Shown here: in pieces, positions 1-8,008 of the stretch | Position numbering within the stretch: position 1 is the first letter of the stretch | Layout of the letters: each line of letters begins with the position of its first letter | Source: Pseudogulbenkiania sp. MAI-1 | GTDB lineage: Bacteria; Pseudomonadota; Gammaproteobacteria; Burkholderiales; Chromobacteriaceae | Reading direction: 5' to 3' | Length of the DNA stretch: 64,000 nucleotides | Assembly: GCF_000527175.1 (NCBI RefSeq) | Contig: NZ_AZUR01000001.1 | Location: 3,993,001 to 4,057,000 of the forward strand | Notes under the pieces: model-generated | What the model was told of the DNA's origin: nothing | Database searches by the model: none | The model's input: only the letters and a program-made list of their open reading frames with translations | Made by a program: the position numbers and the translations under genes

Positions 1-503
1 GGCACGTTCAGCTGGATGTCGTCGGCGGTCAGGATTTCACCGATCTTGCCGCCGTCCTTGCCGGTCAGGGCGATCACCCCCATGCCGCGCTCGTGCGCGG
101 CGTAGATCGCCTCGATCACGTTGGCCGAATTGCCCGAGGTGGAGATCGCCAGCAACAGGTCGTTGGTATGACCCAAGGCGCGCACTTGCTTGGAGAACAC
201 CATGTCGAAGTCGTAGTCGTTGCCGATCGCGGTCAGCGCCGAGCTGTCGGTGGCCAGCGACAAGGCGGCCAGGCCCGGGCGTTCCTTCTCGAAGCGGCCG
301 ACCATCTCGGCGGCGAAGTGCTGCGCGTCGGCGGCCGACCCGCCGTTGCCGCAGGCCAGGATCTTGCCCTCGTTCATCAGGCAGGCCACCATCCGTTCGG
401 CGGCGGCGGCCACTGCCGGCGACAACTGTTCCATCGCCTCCTGCTTGGCGGCGATGCTTTCCAGAAAGTGTCCGTTGACGCGTTCGATCAGGTCCATGTC
501 CAT
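1..503 (-). CDS. SIS-domain protein, GmhA/DiaA family (3' end outside window)
   Basis: Sugar isomerase (SIS) domain protein, 167 codons visible and cut off by the window edge; family members are about 195 residues. The start ATG at 503 gives MDMDLIERV; a second ATG at 497 is possible. The phosphosugar-binding signature CGNGGSAADAQHFAAEM and a downstream AISTSGNS loop are both present. Family members are either sedoheptulose-7-phosphate isomerase (GmhA, LPS heptose synthesis) or the DnaA-binding initiation factor DiaA. The order rsmI / lpoA / yraN / SIS protein matches the E. coli diaA neighbourhood, but in other proteobacteria the gene at this place is called gmhA. I leave the choice open. 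Confidence 0.88.
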   Translation of the reverse strand, partial: MDMDLIERVNGHFLESIAAKQEAMEQLSPAVAAAAERMVACLMNEGKILACGNGGSAADAQHFAAEMVGRFEKERPGLAALSLATDSSALTAIGNDYDFDMVFSKQVRALGHTNDLLLAISTSGNSANVIEAIYAAHERGMGVIALTGKDGGKIGEILTADDIQLNV

Positions 504-522
504 CCTTTTGTATCCGGCGTAG

Positions 523-858
523 CTACGCCAGTATGTTCTTGAGCCACTCGGGGGCTCCGTTACCGTGCGACAGCACGGCGTCAAAGCGGCAGGGGGCATC
601 GATACCCTTGGAACTCAGGTAGACCCCGGCCGCCAGTGTGAGTTTCCGCAATTTGGCCGGCGTGATGCTGGCGGCCGCCCCGCCGAAGCGCTGGTCGGCG
701 CGGTGGCGCACCTCGACGAACACCCAGTACGCGCCCTCGCGCATCACCTGGTCGATCTCCCCGCCCTTGCAGCGCCAGTTGCGCTCGACCAACCGCAGTC
801 CCTGCCGCTGCAGGAACGCCAGCGCCCGGTCCTCCGCCTGCCGGCCCAGTTCGTTCAT
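523..858 (-). CDS. yraN: YraN family (UPF0102) endonuclease-like protein
   Basis: 111-residue protein of the YraN/UPF0102 family, which has a restriction-endonuclease-like fold and no firmly established role. N-terminal GRQAEDRALAFLQRQG and the core GGEID...VFVEVRHR are the family hallmarks; acidic residues in EID and VEV sit where PD-(D/E)XK nucleases bind metal. The usual final lysine of that motif is arginine here (EVR). The ATG at 858 overlaps the stop of the upstream LpoA-like gene (ATGA), indicating translational coupling. Length is normal for the family. Confidence 0.9.
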   Translation of the reverse strand: MNELGRQAEDRALAFLQRQGLRLVERNWRCKGGEIDQVMREGAYWVFVEVRHRADQRFGGAAASITPAKLRKLTLAAGVYLSSKGIDAPCRFDAVLSHGNGAPEWLKNILA

Positions 859-1964
859 TGCAGACCACCCGCGCCGAGCACCGCCAGCGGCAGCTGGCGG
901 GTGAACTGGCGGTCGCGGCCCAGCTGCAGGTCGCCGGTCACGCCGTCGAGACGCAGTGACGCCACAGGCGTCTTGGGATTGGCCAGCAGCACTGCCAGCC
1001 GGTAGGCATCGATGCCCAGCGCATACAGCCGCTCGGTCTGCATCGTCAGCGCGCTGTCCGGGCGCGGGTAGCGCTTGACCGCCTCGTGCTGCGGCATCAG
1101 GAACCACGGCATGTCGATCAGCCGGACGTTGTCCAGCGCCGCCGGCGGATGGCGGCTGTTCAATTGCGAGGTGGCATACACCGGCAGCTCCGGCGGCAGC
1201 GCCTGGCGGATCGCGCCGGCCTCCTGATCGTCGACGGCGAGGAACACCGCATCGGCCTGGGCGGCGGCGGCGGCCAGCCCGGCGCCGGGTTCGACGACAC
1301 GGGCGTTCTTGCCACCGACCGCCTGCCATTGCTCGACGAAGGCCTTGCGCAGCCGCGCCGACAACACATCTGGCGAGGCCACCACCAGCGGGGCACGGCG
1401 GCCGTCCTCGTACATCACCCCGGCGATCTGCTGCGCCTCGCCCTCGACCGCCAACGCCAGGCTGTACAGCTTGGGATTGGCCGGCAGGCCCGGCTCCAGC
1501 GCGTTGAGCGCCAGCGTCGGCACCTTCACCAGCGGCGCCACGGCGGCGATGCCCTGCCGGGTCAGCGGGCCGATCACGACGTTGGCGCCGTCGGCCAGCG
1601 CGGCCTGATAGCGTGCGCCGACGTTCGTTTCGTCGGCGGCCACCACCAGCACCTCGGCCTTGCCGTCGACGGCGGCGGCGGCTTCCACGCCCTGGCGCAC
1701 CACCTCGGCCGCCTCACCGAGCCGGGGCGACCCGAGCGGCAGCAACACAGCGATGCGCGGCTTGCCGCGGGCGGCCGGAGCGACGGCAGGCTTGGCCGCC
1801 GGCGCGGCCGGCTGCGCCGGCTCCTTGGCACCCGCCTGAGCCTTGAGCGGCGCGGCGTTGAGTTGGATGATATAGTCCGGTACCTGCGCCTGGGCCACGC
1901 CCAGCCAGGCCGTCAACACGCCAACCAACAACGAGGCCATGCTTTGCATACGTCGTTTGCTCAC
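855..1964 (-). CDS. LpoA-like penicillin-binding protein activator (LppC family)
   Basis: 369-residue exported protein resembling the C-terminal, periplasmic-binding-protein-like half of LpoA (YraM), the outer-membrane activator of PBP1A. It starts with a signal peptide (hydrophobic run then AQA before Q) but has no lipobox cysteine, so unlike E. coli LpoA it may be soluble in the periplasm. A low-complexity Ala/Pro/Lys linker (about residues 38-65) leads to the type I SBP fold (PRIAVLLPLGSPRLGEAAEVVRQG). The N-terminal TPR half of enterobacterial LpoA is missing, as is common outside gammaproteobacteria. The first possible start is GTG at 1964; ATG at 1949 (MQSMASLL) is an alternative. Confidence 0.8.
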   Translation of the reverse strand: MSKRRMQSMASLLVGVLTAWLGVAQAQVPDYIIQLNAAPLKAQAGAKEPAQPAAPAAKPAVAPAARGKPRIAVLLPLGSPRLGEAAEVVRQGVEAAAAVDGKAEVLVVAADETNVGARYQAALADGANVVIGPLTRQGIAAVAPLVKVPTLALNALEPGLPANPKLYSLALAVEGEAQQIAGVMYEDGRRAPLVVASPDVLSARLRKAFVEQWQAVGGKNARVVEPGAGLAAAAAQADAVFLAVDDQEAGAIRQALPPELPVYATSQLNSRHPPAALDNVRLIDMPWFLMPQHEAVKRYPRPDSALTMQTERLYALGIDAYRLAVLLANPKTPVASLRLDGVTGDLQLGRDRQFTRQLPLAVLGAGGLQ

Positions 1965-2843
1965 TTGCTTGAATCTGCTCGGGAAAGTTTCACTCGCGGC
2001 ACATTATATGTGGTGGCCACGCCCATTGGAAATCTGGCCGACATCACCGCGCGCGCCCTGGCCGCGTTCAGTGTGGCCGACGTGATCTGCGCCGAGGATA
2101 CCCGCGTCACCGGCCACTTGCTGTCCGCCTACGGCATCAGCGCCAAGCTGGTGAGCCTGCGCGAGCACAACGAGCGCGCCATGGCCGATCAGGTGATCCG
2201 CTGGCTGACCGAGGACAAGATCGTGGTGCAGGTGTCCGACGCCGGTACCCCGGCGGTGTCCGACCCCGGCGCCCGCCTGGCCGAAGCGGTGCACCGGGCC
2301 GGGATGCGGGTGTGCCCGATACCCGGCCCCTCGGCCGTGGTGGCGGCGCTCTCGGCCAGCGGCCTCACCGCGACGTCTTTCCTGTTCCACGGCTTCCTAC
2401 CCCCCAAGTCGGGCGAGCGGCGCCGGGTGCTGGCCGACTGGCGCAATGCACCGTTCTGCGTGGCCTGCTACGAGGCCCCGCACCGCCTGCTCGACACGCT
2501 CGAGGATATCGTCGCCGAACTGGGACCGGAGCGGCCACTGATGCTGGCGCGCGAGCTGACCAAGACCTTCGAGACGCTGCGCCACTTGCCGGCCGGCGCG
2601 ATGCGCGACTGGGTGGCGTCCGACAGCAACCAGCAGCGCGGCGAGATCGTGCTGATCATCGATGCCGCGCCGCCGCAGGAGGAGCCGGAGGCGCTGGACG
2701 AGCAGACCTTGCATACGCTCGCGGTGCTGGCGGCCGAACTGCCGACCAAGCAGGCCGCCACGCTGGCAGCGCAGATCACCGGCGCCAACCGCAAACTGCT
2801 GTACGACCGCGCTCTGGCGCTGAAGAACGCGGACAAGGACTGA
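1965..2843 (+). CDS. rsmI: 16S rRNA (cytidine-1402-2'-O)-methyltransferase RsmI
   Basis: Methylates the ribose of C1402 in 16S rRNA using SAM (tetrapyrrole-methylase fold). The motif TLYVVATPIGNLADITARAL at the N-terminus, AEDTRVTGHLL, SDAGTPAVSDPG and PIPGPSAVVAALSASGL are diagnostic. No ATG is available at the right place. TTG at 1965 gives MLESARESFTRGTLYVV and 292 residues, matching the family's length; GTG at 2010 would cut into the conserved core. The start therefore abuts the start of the divergent LpoA-like gene. No strong ribosome-binding site is visible, so the exact start is uncertain. The function is secure. Confidence 0.93.
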   Translation: MLESARESFTRGTLYVVATPIGNLADITARALAAFSVADVICAEDTRVTGHLLSAYGISAKLVSLREHNERAMADQVIRWLTEDKIVVQVSDAGTPAVSDPGARLAEAVHRAGMRVCPIPGPSAVVAALSASGLTATSFLFHGFLPPKSGERRRVLADWRNAPFCVACYEAPHRLLDTLEDIVAELGPERPLMLARELTKTFETLRHLPAGAMRDWVASDSNQQRGEIVLIIDAAPPQEEPEALDEQTLHTLAVLAAELPTKQAATLAAQITGANRKLLYDRALALKNADKD

Positions 2844-2854
2844 GCCGCCGCGCA

Positions 2855-2883
2855 TTTACAAGCGCAGCGGCATTGTGTAGACT
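2855..2883 (+). promoter_or_regulatory. sigma70-type promoter of tRNA-Leu
   Basis: TTTACA at 2855-2860 and TAGACT at 2878-2883 are separated by 17 bases and lie 15 bases before the mature tRNA. The promoter sits just behind the rsmI stop codon. Confidence 0.55.
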
Positions 2884-2897
2884 GCGTTCTCTTTCCT

Positions 2898-2982
2898 GCC
2901 CGGGTGGCGAAATCGGTAGACGCAGGGGACTCAAAATCCCCCGCTGCAAGGCGTGTCGGTTCGAGTCCGACCCCGGGCACCA
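2898..2982 (+). tRNA. tRNA-Leu (anticodon CAA)
   Basis: Class II tRNA of 85 nt with encoded CCA. The acceptor arms GCCCGGG (2898-2904) and CCCGGGC (2972-2978) pair perfectly, followed by discriminator A and CCA at 2980-2982. The anticodon stem is GGGGA/TCCCC with loop CTCAAAA, giving anticodon CAA at 2932-2934 (reads UUG). The T arm has the expected GGTTCGAGTCC. The long variable arm fits a leucine tRNA. Confidence 0.96.
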
Positions 2983-3017
2983 CATCCAAGTTCGAGGATG
3001 TTCAGGAAAGTCCAGAA

Positions 3018-3050
3018 AACCCGCACAGCACAAGGCTCTGCGGGTTTTTT
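3018..3050 (+). terminator. Rho-independent terminator after tRNA-Leu
   Basis: GC-rich hairpin: CCCGCAcAG and CTcTGCGGG arms around a short loop, followed by TTTTTTG on the plus strand. It lies about 35 bases beyond the tRNA. Confidence 0.85.
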
Positions 3051-3075
3051 GTTGTCCGGATGGAGACCGGGGTGG

Positions 3076-3504
3076 TCATCCCCCGCGCGGCTGCCCGGCC
3101 TGTGCCTGCATCTCGGCGAAACCCGCCGCCGCCTGCTGCACGTCCGCCGGAAAGTCCTCGAACTCCTGCACCTGTCGGACCTCGACCACCTCGTTGGCCG
3201 ATGCCGGACAGCGCTTGGCCCATTCGACGGCTTCTTCCCGCGACTTCACCTGGATCATCCAGTAGCCGCCGAGCACTTCCTGCACGTCGGGGAACGGCCC
3301 CTCGGTCACCTTGGGCTGGCCGTCTTCGAACGAGACGCGCGCGCCCATCGACGGCGGATGCAGGCCGTCGAGCGCGAGCAGCACGCCGGCCTGCTGCAGC
3401 TCCTCGTTGTATTTCATCATCGCGGCCACAGCCTCGGCGCTCGGCATGGCGCCCGGGTCGGCGTTCTCGTAGCCCTTGGGGATCATCAGCATCATGAATC
3501 GCAT
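3076..3504 (-). CDS. YCII-related (DGPF-type) domain protein
   Basis: 142-residue small soluble protein of the YCII/DGPF family: MRFMMLMIPKG at the start, the DGPF-like segment TEGPFPDVQEVLGGYWMIQVKSREEAVEWAKRCP in the middle. The biochemical role of this family is not established; a dimeric ferredoxin-like alpha-beta fold is typical. The ATG at 3504 is chosen because the conserved domain begins there. It follows a VOC-fold gene on the same strand, a pairing often seen in stress-linked clusters that also carry an ECF sigma factor; no sigma factor gene is visible here. Confidence 0.82.
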   Translation of the reverse strand: MRFMMLMIPKGYENADPGAMPSAEAVAAMMKYNEELQQAGVLLALDGLHPPSMGARVSFEDGQPKVTEGPFPDVQEVLGGYWMIQVKSREEAVEWAKRCPASANEVVEVRQVQEFEDFPADVQQAAAGFAEMQAQAGQPRGG

Positions 3505-3587
3505 GGTGTGGCTCCTTGTGATTGATTGCGGTGGCGGACAAGGCGGCACGGTCTGGACCGGCCTGTCCTCGCCCTCCGGCACGGCGT

Positions 3588-4001
3588 TCAGGCGGGCACG
3601 ATGATCATCCAGGATACGCCGAAGCGGTCGGCGACCATGCCGAAGCACAGCGAGAAGAAGGTCTTGGCGAGCGGCATCTGCACCTGGCCGCCCTCGCTCA
3701 GGGCCGCAAACAGCCGCTCGGCCTCGGCCTGATCGGCCGCCGACAACGACAGCGCAAAACCCTGGAAGCTGGGCTGTCCCTGGCAGCGGCCGTCGGACGC
3801 CATCACCATGCTCTCCCCGATGCGGAAGCTCGCGTGCATCACCTTGTCCTCGGCGCCGGGCGGCACCATGCCCGGCTGGGGCGGTTCGGGGCTGTCCTTG
3901 AAGCGCATCAGCATCTCCACTTCGGCACCGAGCGCACTGCGATAGAACTCGATTGCTTCTTCGCAGCGGCCATCGAAAAACAGATAGGTCTGGACTTGCA
4001 T
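3588..4001 (-). CDS. VOC family protein, PhnB-like
   Basis: 137-residue vicinal-oxygen-chelate (glyoxalase-fold) protein of the PhnB-like subgroup. It starts MQVQTYLFFDGRCEEAIEFYRSALGAE, has the mid-domain HASFRIGESMVMASDG and ends FGMVADRFGVSWMIIVPA, all characteristic. No enzyme activity can be assigned from sequence. Probably co-transcribed with the downstream YCII gene (83-base gap, same strand). Confidence 0.88.
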   Translation of the reverse strand: MQVQTYLFFDGRCEEAIEFYRSALGAEVEMLMRFKDSPEPPQPGMVPPGAEDKVMHASFRIGESMVMASDGRCQGQPSFQGFALSLSAADQAEAERLFAALSEGGQVQMPLAKTFFSLCFGMVADRFGVSWMIIVPA

Positions 4002-4441
4002 GACATCTCCTTCTCACGCGTTGGGGTAATGGGGTGGGGTCGTCGTACAGCGCGCTGGTGGGCAGCACGAACCGGGGCCGGCAAGCGGGGCGGCCATGGG
4101 AACGACGAGCGGGCGGCGGGACAATCGACCGTACTCGGCATTTTTCGGAAACAGGGAATCCCCGGCGAAGGGGAGAGCACCGTCTTGCGAAGCGCCGCCG
4201 TCGGCTACTGGTGCTTGGAACTATAGACGGTGAATTCGACCGCTGTTGATCTCATGAAGCGGGAATGGGAGGACATGAACTTGCCGGCGGTATCTTCCCA
4301 CAGGTTGCGCGAATCTTCATGCATCACGGGCAAACGACCGAAATCGGCCTCGGATGCGTGCCTCGACAGGGCACGGGGACACGCCACAGGCAACCGCCCT
4401 CCGAGGGCGGGCCGGCCGTTTTCCCTACCTCGCCTGCCGCG
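4002..4441. other. Intergenic region, no gene recognised
   Basis: 440 bases between the VOC gene and the multicopper oxidase. It must carry the promoter of the VOC-YCII pair. A perfect hairpin CGCCCTCcGAGGGCG lies near 4400, but neither strand shows a convincing T-run after it. A 62-codon open frame on the minus strand (4205-4393) has no recognisable domain or ribosome-binding site and I do not call it. Confidence 0.5.
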
Positions 4442-6541
4442 CTATGAATCAGGCTGCCCAGGCTGTTCGGGCCCGATACGGTACGGCCGCATCATCTCGT
4501 TATCCTCATGCTCGACGATGTGGCAGTGCCAGGCGTATTGGCCTGCTACATCGAATCTCAATCGGAGCCGCGTGACCTGGCCTGGATAGGCGATGACGGT
4601 GTCTTTCCACCCCGCCTCCCAGGGCTCGGGCGGTAGCGGTGCCGACCCCGGTACGAGCTGAAAGGTCTTGTCGTCCTCATTGACGGAGATCGGCTGCCGG
4701 TCAACGACCTGGAAGAGCAGTTCGTGGATATGGATGGGGTGGGCGTCGGCGGTACCGTTGTAGATCTCCCACACCTCGGTCGTCCCAACGGCCGGACTCT
4801 CGGTGACCGGATCCTCCCATTTCCTGGCCACCCACGTGAGGACGCCGGCGTTCGGGTCGCTGGCGACCGTACCCAGCAACGCTTCCGCCGGCGCGTCGTC
4901 GAAAAACAGCGACATCTCCTCAAGCAAGGCGAGCTGCCTCCTCGTACCACCATGCAGCGGCGTGATCGGTGGCAGCGTCAGAAATGCGGGAGGAGTCGTC
5001 GCATCGGGGGACAACGCAGGTCCAACGTTGAACTGCATCACTTGACCTGTCGTGTAGGGGTCGGCGATATCGAAGTCGTCGTCGGGCTCCCCTCCTCCAA
5101 ACGGTTCGTCTGGCCCCACGTTGCCGAGGACATAACTTCCCACCGGCACGTGGCTAAAGTCGACAATCACATCCGCACGCTCGGCAGGACTCATGAGCAG
5201 TCGGTTGCCGTTGACCTCGGTCAGGTTGACCGGCGTGGCAAGGAAGCCTCCCTCGTTACCGATCATCCACGCATCGATACCGGGGATGCGGCCGAAATCG
5301 AGGATCAGGAAGCGCGCGTCGCAGCCGTTCAGGAAACGGAAGCGATAGCGCCGTTGCTCCACATTCAGGAACGGCCACGTATTGCCATTCACCATGATGG
5401 TGTTGCCGAAGAACTCGGGGTTCCAGATCGGAGAGATGTCGGAGCCGGGAATGTACGGACCGGCAACCTCGTCGAAGAAGGCCCTCGTGTTCGGGTAGAA
5501 CAGCGACCCGTCCTGATTGAACGAGCGATCCTGGATGGCGATCGGGATCTCGTAATAGGTCTTGGTCGACGGAAATTTGTCGTTCTCGTGCGGCGCAGGG
5601 CCAGGCAACACGGCCCCCCTACCGGACCGGCTGTCGAGCACGGCGTCATCACCGGCATTGCCGCCACGGATGAGATAGAAACCCGCCGGACCGGCATAAA
5701 CGTTGAGCCGCGTCATACCCAACGTGTGGTCGTGGTACCAAAGGGTGGAAGCGCGTTGGCTATTGGGATATTGAAAGACCGACGTGCCAGGCTCCCAGGC
5801 CGTTGTACCCGGAGCCAGATAGCCCTTGCTTGCCGCCTTGGCCTTGAAGAAGTCATACCACGTGCCATCGGTAGCATTGCCGGCCAGATTGCCCGCGACG
5901 GGCAAGAACCAGGCCTCGGCGTAGCCATCGCTCTCGTCGCCCACGCCGGCCGAGCCATGAAGGTGGGTGACCATCGGCACCGGGCCGGCGTAGGCGTCGG
6001 GCGTGCTGGCGAAGGTCGGGCGCCCATCCCGCCCAGTTGTACCACCCGGCGGGTTGGCCCAATGCAGCGTCGGGTCGACCGGCAGCAAGTGGGGCAAGAA
6101 CGCGGACGCCGGATCGGCAGGGTCTGCGCGCAGCTCATTCGACCACTTTACCCGCACCGGCACACCCCATCTCGCCTCGATCGTCAGTGACGGGGCGTGG
6201 TGGAGCAGCAGACCGTTCTTGCTGGCCGCCTTGATGGCGCCATACCCCCACACGGTGGTCGAAGGAAGTCCCTCCGGCAGGATCTGCTGCGCGAATTGCC
6301 TCAGTGCGATCTCGTAATAGTCGACTTTCTTGCCATTCCGTTGCCTGATGCTGCCCGCCCGCGGCATCACCGGAGGGATCAGCAATGGCGTAATGAATTT
6401 CGGAACCGACAAGGGATCGAGTGTCCCGCCGGGAATCTGTGCCAGCGCCCTCCTTATGCCGGTGAGCTTGTCGAAATCGAATAGCGTGAGCACCGTGCCA
6501 CCGGCAATGTATTTCAGAAAAGCTCGTCGGGAGAACTTCAT
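4442..6541 (-). CDS. Tat-exported multicopper oxidase (CotA/bilirubin oxidase-like)
   Basis: 699-residue multicopper oxidase, expected to couple one-electron substrate oxidation to four-electron reduction of O2 in the periplasm. A twin-arginine signal (SRRAFLKYIAGG, residues 4-15) directs folded export by Tat. All four copper motifs are intact: HLHG (193), WYHDHT (268), HPIHIHE (601) and HCHIVEHEDNEMM (672), the last giving a type 1 site with a methionine ligand. ATG at 6541 is preceded by GGGAGG at good spacing; upstream in-frame starts would bury the Tat signal. The substrate is unknown: laccase-like, bilirubin or metal oxidation are all possible. No copper-resistance or manganese genes lie nearby, so it looks like a single-gene unit. 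Confidence 0.93.
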   Translation of the reverse strand: MKFSRRAFLKYIAGGTVLTLFDFDKLTGIRRALAQIPGGTLDPLSVPKFITPLLIPPVMPRAGSIRQRNGKKVDYYEIALRQFAQQILPEGLPSTTVWGYGAIKAASKNGLLLHHAPSLTIEARWGVPVRVKWSNELRADPADPASAFLPHLLPVDPTLHWANPPGGTTGRDGRPTFASTPDAYAGPVPMVTHLHGSAGVGDESDGYAEAWFLPVAGNLAGNATDGTWYDFFKAKAASKGYLAPGTTAWEPGTSVFQYPNSQRASTLWYHDHTLGMTRLNVYAGPAGFYLIRGGNAGDDAVLDSRSGRGAVLPGPAPHENDKFPSTKTYYEIPIAIQDRSFNQDGSLFYPNTRAFFDEVAGPYIPGSDISPIWNPEFFGNTIMVNGNTWPFLNVEQRRYRFRFLNGCDARFLILDFGRIPGIDAWMIGNEGGFLATPVNLTEVNGNRLLMSPAERADVIVDFSHVPVGSYVLGNVGPDEPFGGGEPDDDFDIADPYTTGQVMQFNVGPALSPDATTPPAFLTLPPITPLHGGTRRQLALLEEMSLFFDDAPAEALLGTVASDPNAGVLTWVARKWEDPVTESPAVGTTEVWEIYNGTADAHPIHIHELLFQVVDRQPISVNEDDKTFQLVPGSAPLPPEPWEAGWKDTVIAYPGQVTRLRLRFDVAGQYAWHCHIVEHEDNEMMRPYRIGPEQPGQPDS

Positions 6542-7121
6542 TTTTCTTTCCCTCCCCAAGATTCCCAAGCATGAGCAGTCGCTGTGGTCGGCCCAAGGCG
6601 GTCGAACGCACAAATGTCATGACCATGCCCTATGAGGGCTGTTTGGCGAAGATATAACCCTCGCGGCACGATTGCATGCATCACGCCAGAAAAAAACCCA
6701 ACTACGCAACGTTCACAACAATTTAATTGTTAGAATATGCTTTAGTCTTTGCAATTCATTTTTGAAAATGAAAAATATTGTATTTAAATATCCCATTGGG
6801 TATTTGCACGTCCAGCATTATTAAATTCAGATAATGTTTGACATGTTTTTAATCGCTATGGCTCTGTTCATAGCAAACAATCTGTGCTGGCTTCCCACAT
6901 TTCGGACGTGGAATATAGCGTAAGCCGCGGCGGATTCAATCCCATCGCCATACCCAACACCTGTCCCTGCCGATTTGGTATCGTCTCAAAGCACGAAATA
7001 CCGATGAATGCTTTCTCAAATCGACTCAAATCGCCGGGATTCCTGGTTCTCGCCATAGCATGCTTGCTTGTTACTGCAACTAGGCTGAAACTCTCTTCTC
7101 TACAGATCCCCCTGTCCCGCC
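6542..7121. other. AT-rich intergenic region between multicopper oxidase and TatD
   Basis: 580 bases that contrast sharply with the GC-rich surroundings; about 6650-6880 is mostly A/T. It contains two perfect or near-perfect dyads: AACAATTtAATTGTT near 6718 and AAATAtCCCattGGGtATTT near 6784. A short minus-strand frame (6868-7056) and an overlapping plus-strand one show no known domain. The region must hold the promoters of both flanking genes. It could be the scar of a transferred segment, but I see no intact insertion-sequence ends or transposase. Confidence 0.6.
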
Positions 7122-7907
7122 ATGTTCCGTTTCCTGCCCGACGATGATTGCCTGATCGATTCGCACTGCCACCTCGACGCGGCCGAGTTCGACGGCATCC
7201 GTGATGAGGTCGTGGCCGAGGCGGTCCGGCTCGGTATCGGCCAGATTCTGGTGCCGGCCGTCAACCAGGCCACGTTCGCCCAGACGCTGGCGATGCGCGA
7301 GCGTTACGGCTGCTGGCTGGCCTTCGGACTGCATCCGATCTACCTGGCACAGCATCTGGACGAGCACCTGGCCGACCTGGAGCGCCGGCTGGCGGAAGAC
7401 CGGCCGGTGGCGGTGGGTGAGATCGGGCTCGATTTCTACCTGCCCGGCCTGGACGCGGCGCGCCAGGAAGCCCTGTTCGTCGAACAGCTCAAGCTGGCGC
7501 GCAAGTACGAGCTGCCGGTGCTGCTGCACGTGCGCCGCTCGCAGGACCGGCTGTTGAAATACCTGCGCCAGTTCCCTGTCGTGGGCGGCATCGCCCATGC
7601 CTTCAACGGCAGCGAACAGCAGGCGGCGGCCTTCATGGCGCTGGGGTTCAAGTTGGGGTTCGGCGGGGCGATGACGTTTCGCGGTTCGCAGCGCATCCGT
7701 CGGCTGGCGGCGACGCTGCCGCTGTCGGCGCTGGTACTGGAGACCGATGCGCCGGACATGCGGCCGGAGTGGGCGCAGGCGGTGCCGAACCGACCCGCCA
7801 ACCTGGCGCGCTTCGCCGAGATATTGGCCGAATTGCGTGGCACCTCACCGGAAACCGTCCGGGCAGCCACCCACCACAATACCCTGCAGGTCCTCGGGCT
7901 CGGTTGA
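7122..7907 (+). CDS. TatD family metal-dependent hydrolase
   Basis: 261-residue TIM-barrel hydrolase of the TatD family (metal-dependent DNase and related phosphoesterases). Metal ligands are visible: DSHCHLD near the N-terminus, VGEIGLDFY in the middle, LLHVRR, HAFNG and the late LETDAPDM. The closest subgroup by length and spacing looks like YjjV. The ATG at 7122 gives MFRFLPDDDCLIDSHCHLD; the ribosome-binding site is weak. It is not part of the tat operon, which lies 13 kb away. Confidence 0.92.
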   Translation: MFRFLPDDDCLIDSHCHLDAAEFDGIRDEVVAEAVRLGIGQILVPAVNQATFAQTLAMRERYGCWLAFGLHPIYLAQHLDEHLADLERRLAEDRPVAVGEIGLDFYLPGLDAARQEALFVEQLKLARKYELPVLLHVRRSQDRLLKYLRQFPVVGGIAHAFNGSEQQAAAFMALGFKLGFGGAMTFRGSQRIRRLAATLPLSALVLETDAPDMRPEWAQAVPNRPANLARFAEILAELRGTSPETVRAATHHNTLQVLGLG

Positions 7908-7943
7908 GCCCCGCCCCACCCGGGACGTGGCCAGCAAGCAGGC

Positions 7944-7982
7944 AAAAAATGACCCCCGTGCCAATTGCGTGCAACACGGGGG
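7944..7982 (-). terminator. Rho-independent terminator of the TolC-like gene
   Basis: Arms CCCCCGTG (7953-7960) and CACGGGGG (7975-7982); on the minus strand the stem is followed by TCATTTTTTG. It lies 27 bases behind the stop of the TolC-family gene. Confidence 0.75.
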
Positions 7983-8008
7983 CTTCCAAGGACAACAGCA
8001 GGTGGAAA

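Noticed and set aside
4724..6190. A long plus-strand frame across the multicopper oxidase gene
   Set aside because: Low-complexity Arg/Gly-rich antisense translation with no recognisable domain; the minus-strand oxidase has every expected motif.
6868..7056. A 62-codon minus-strand frame in the AT-rich gap, considered as a transposase remnant
   Set aside because: No transposase motif, no inverted-repeat ends and no target duplication could be identified; the idea could not be supported.
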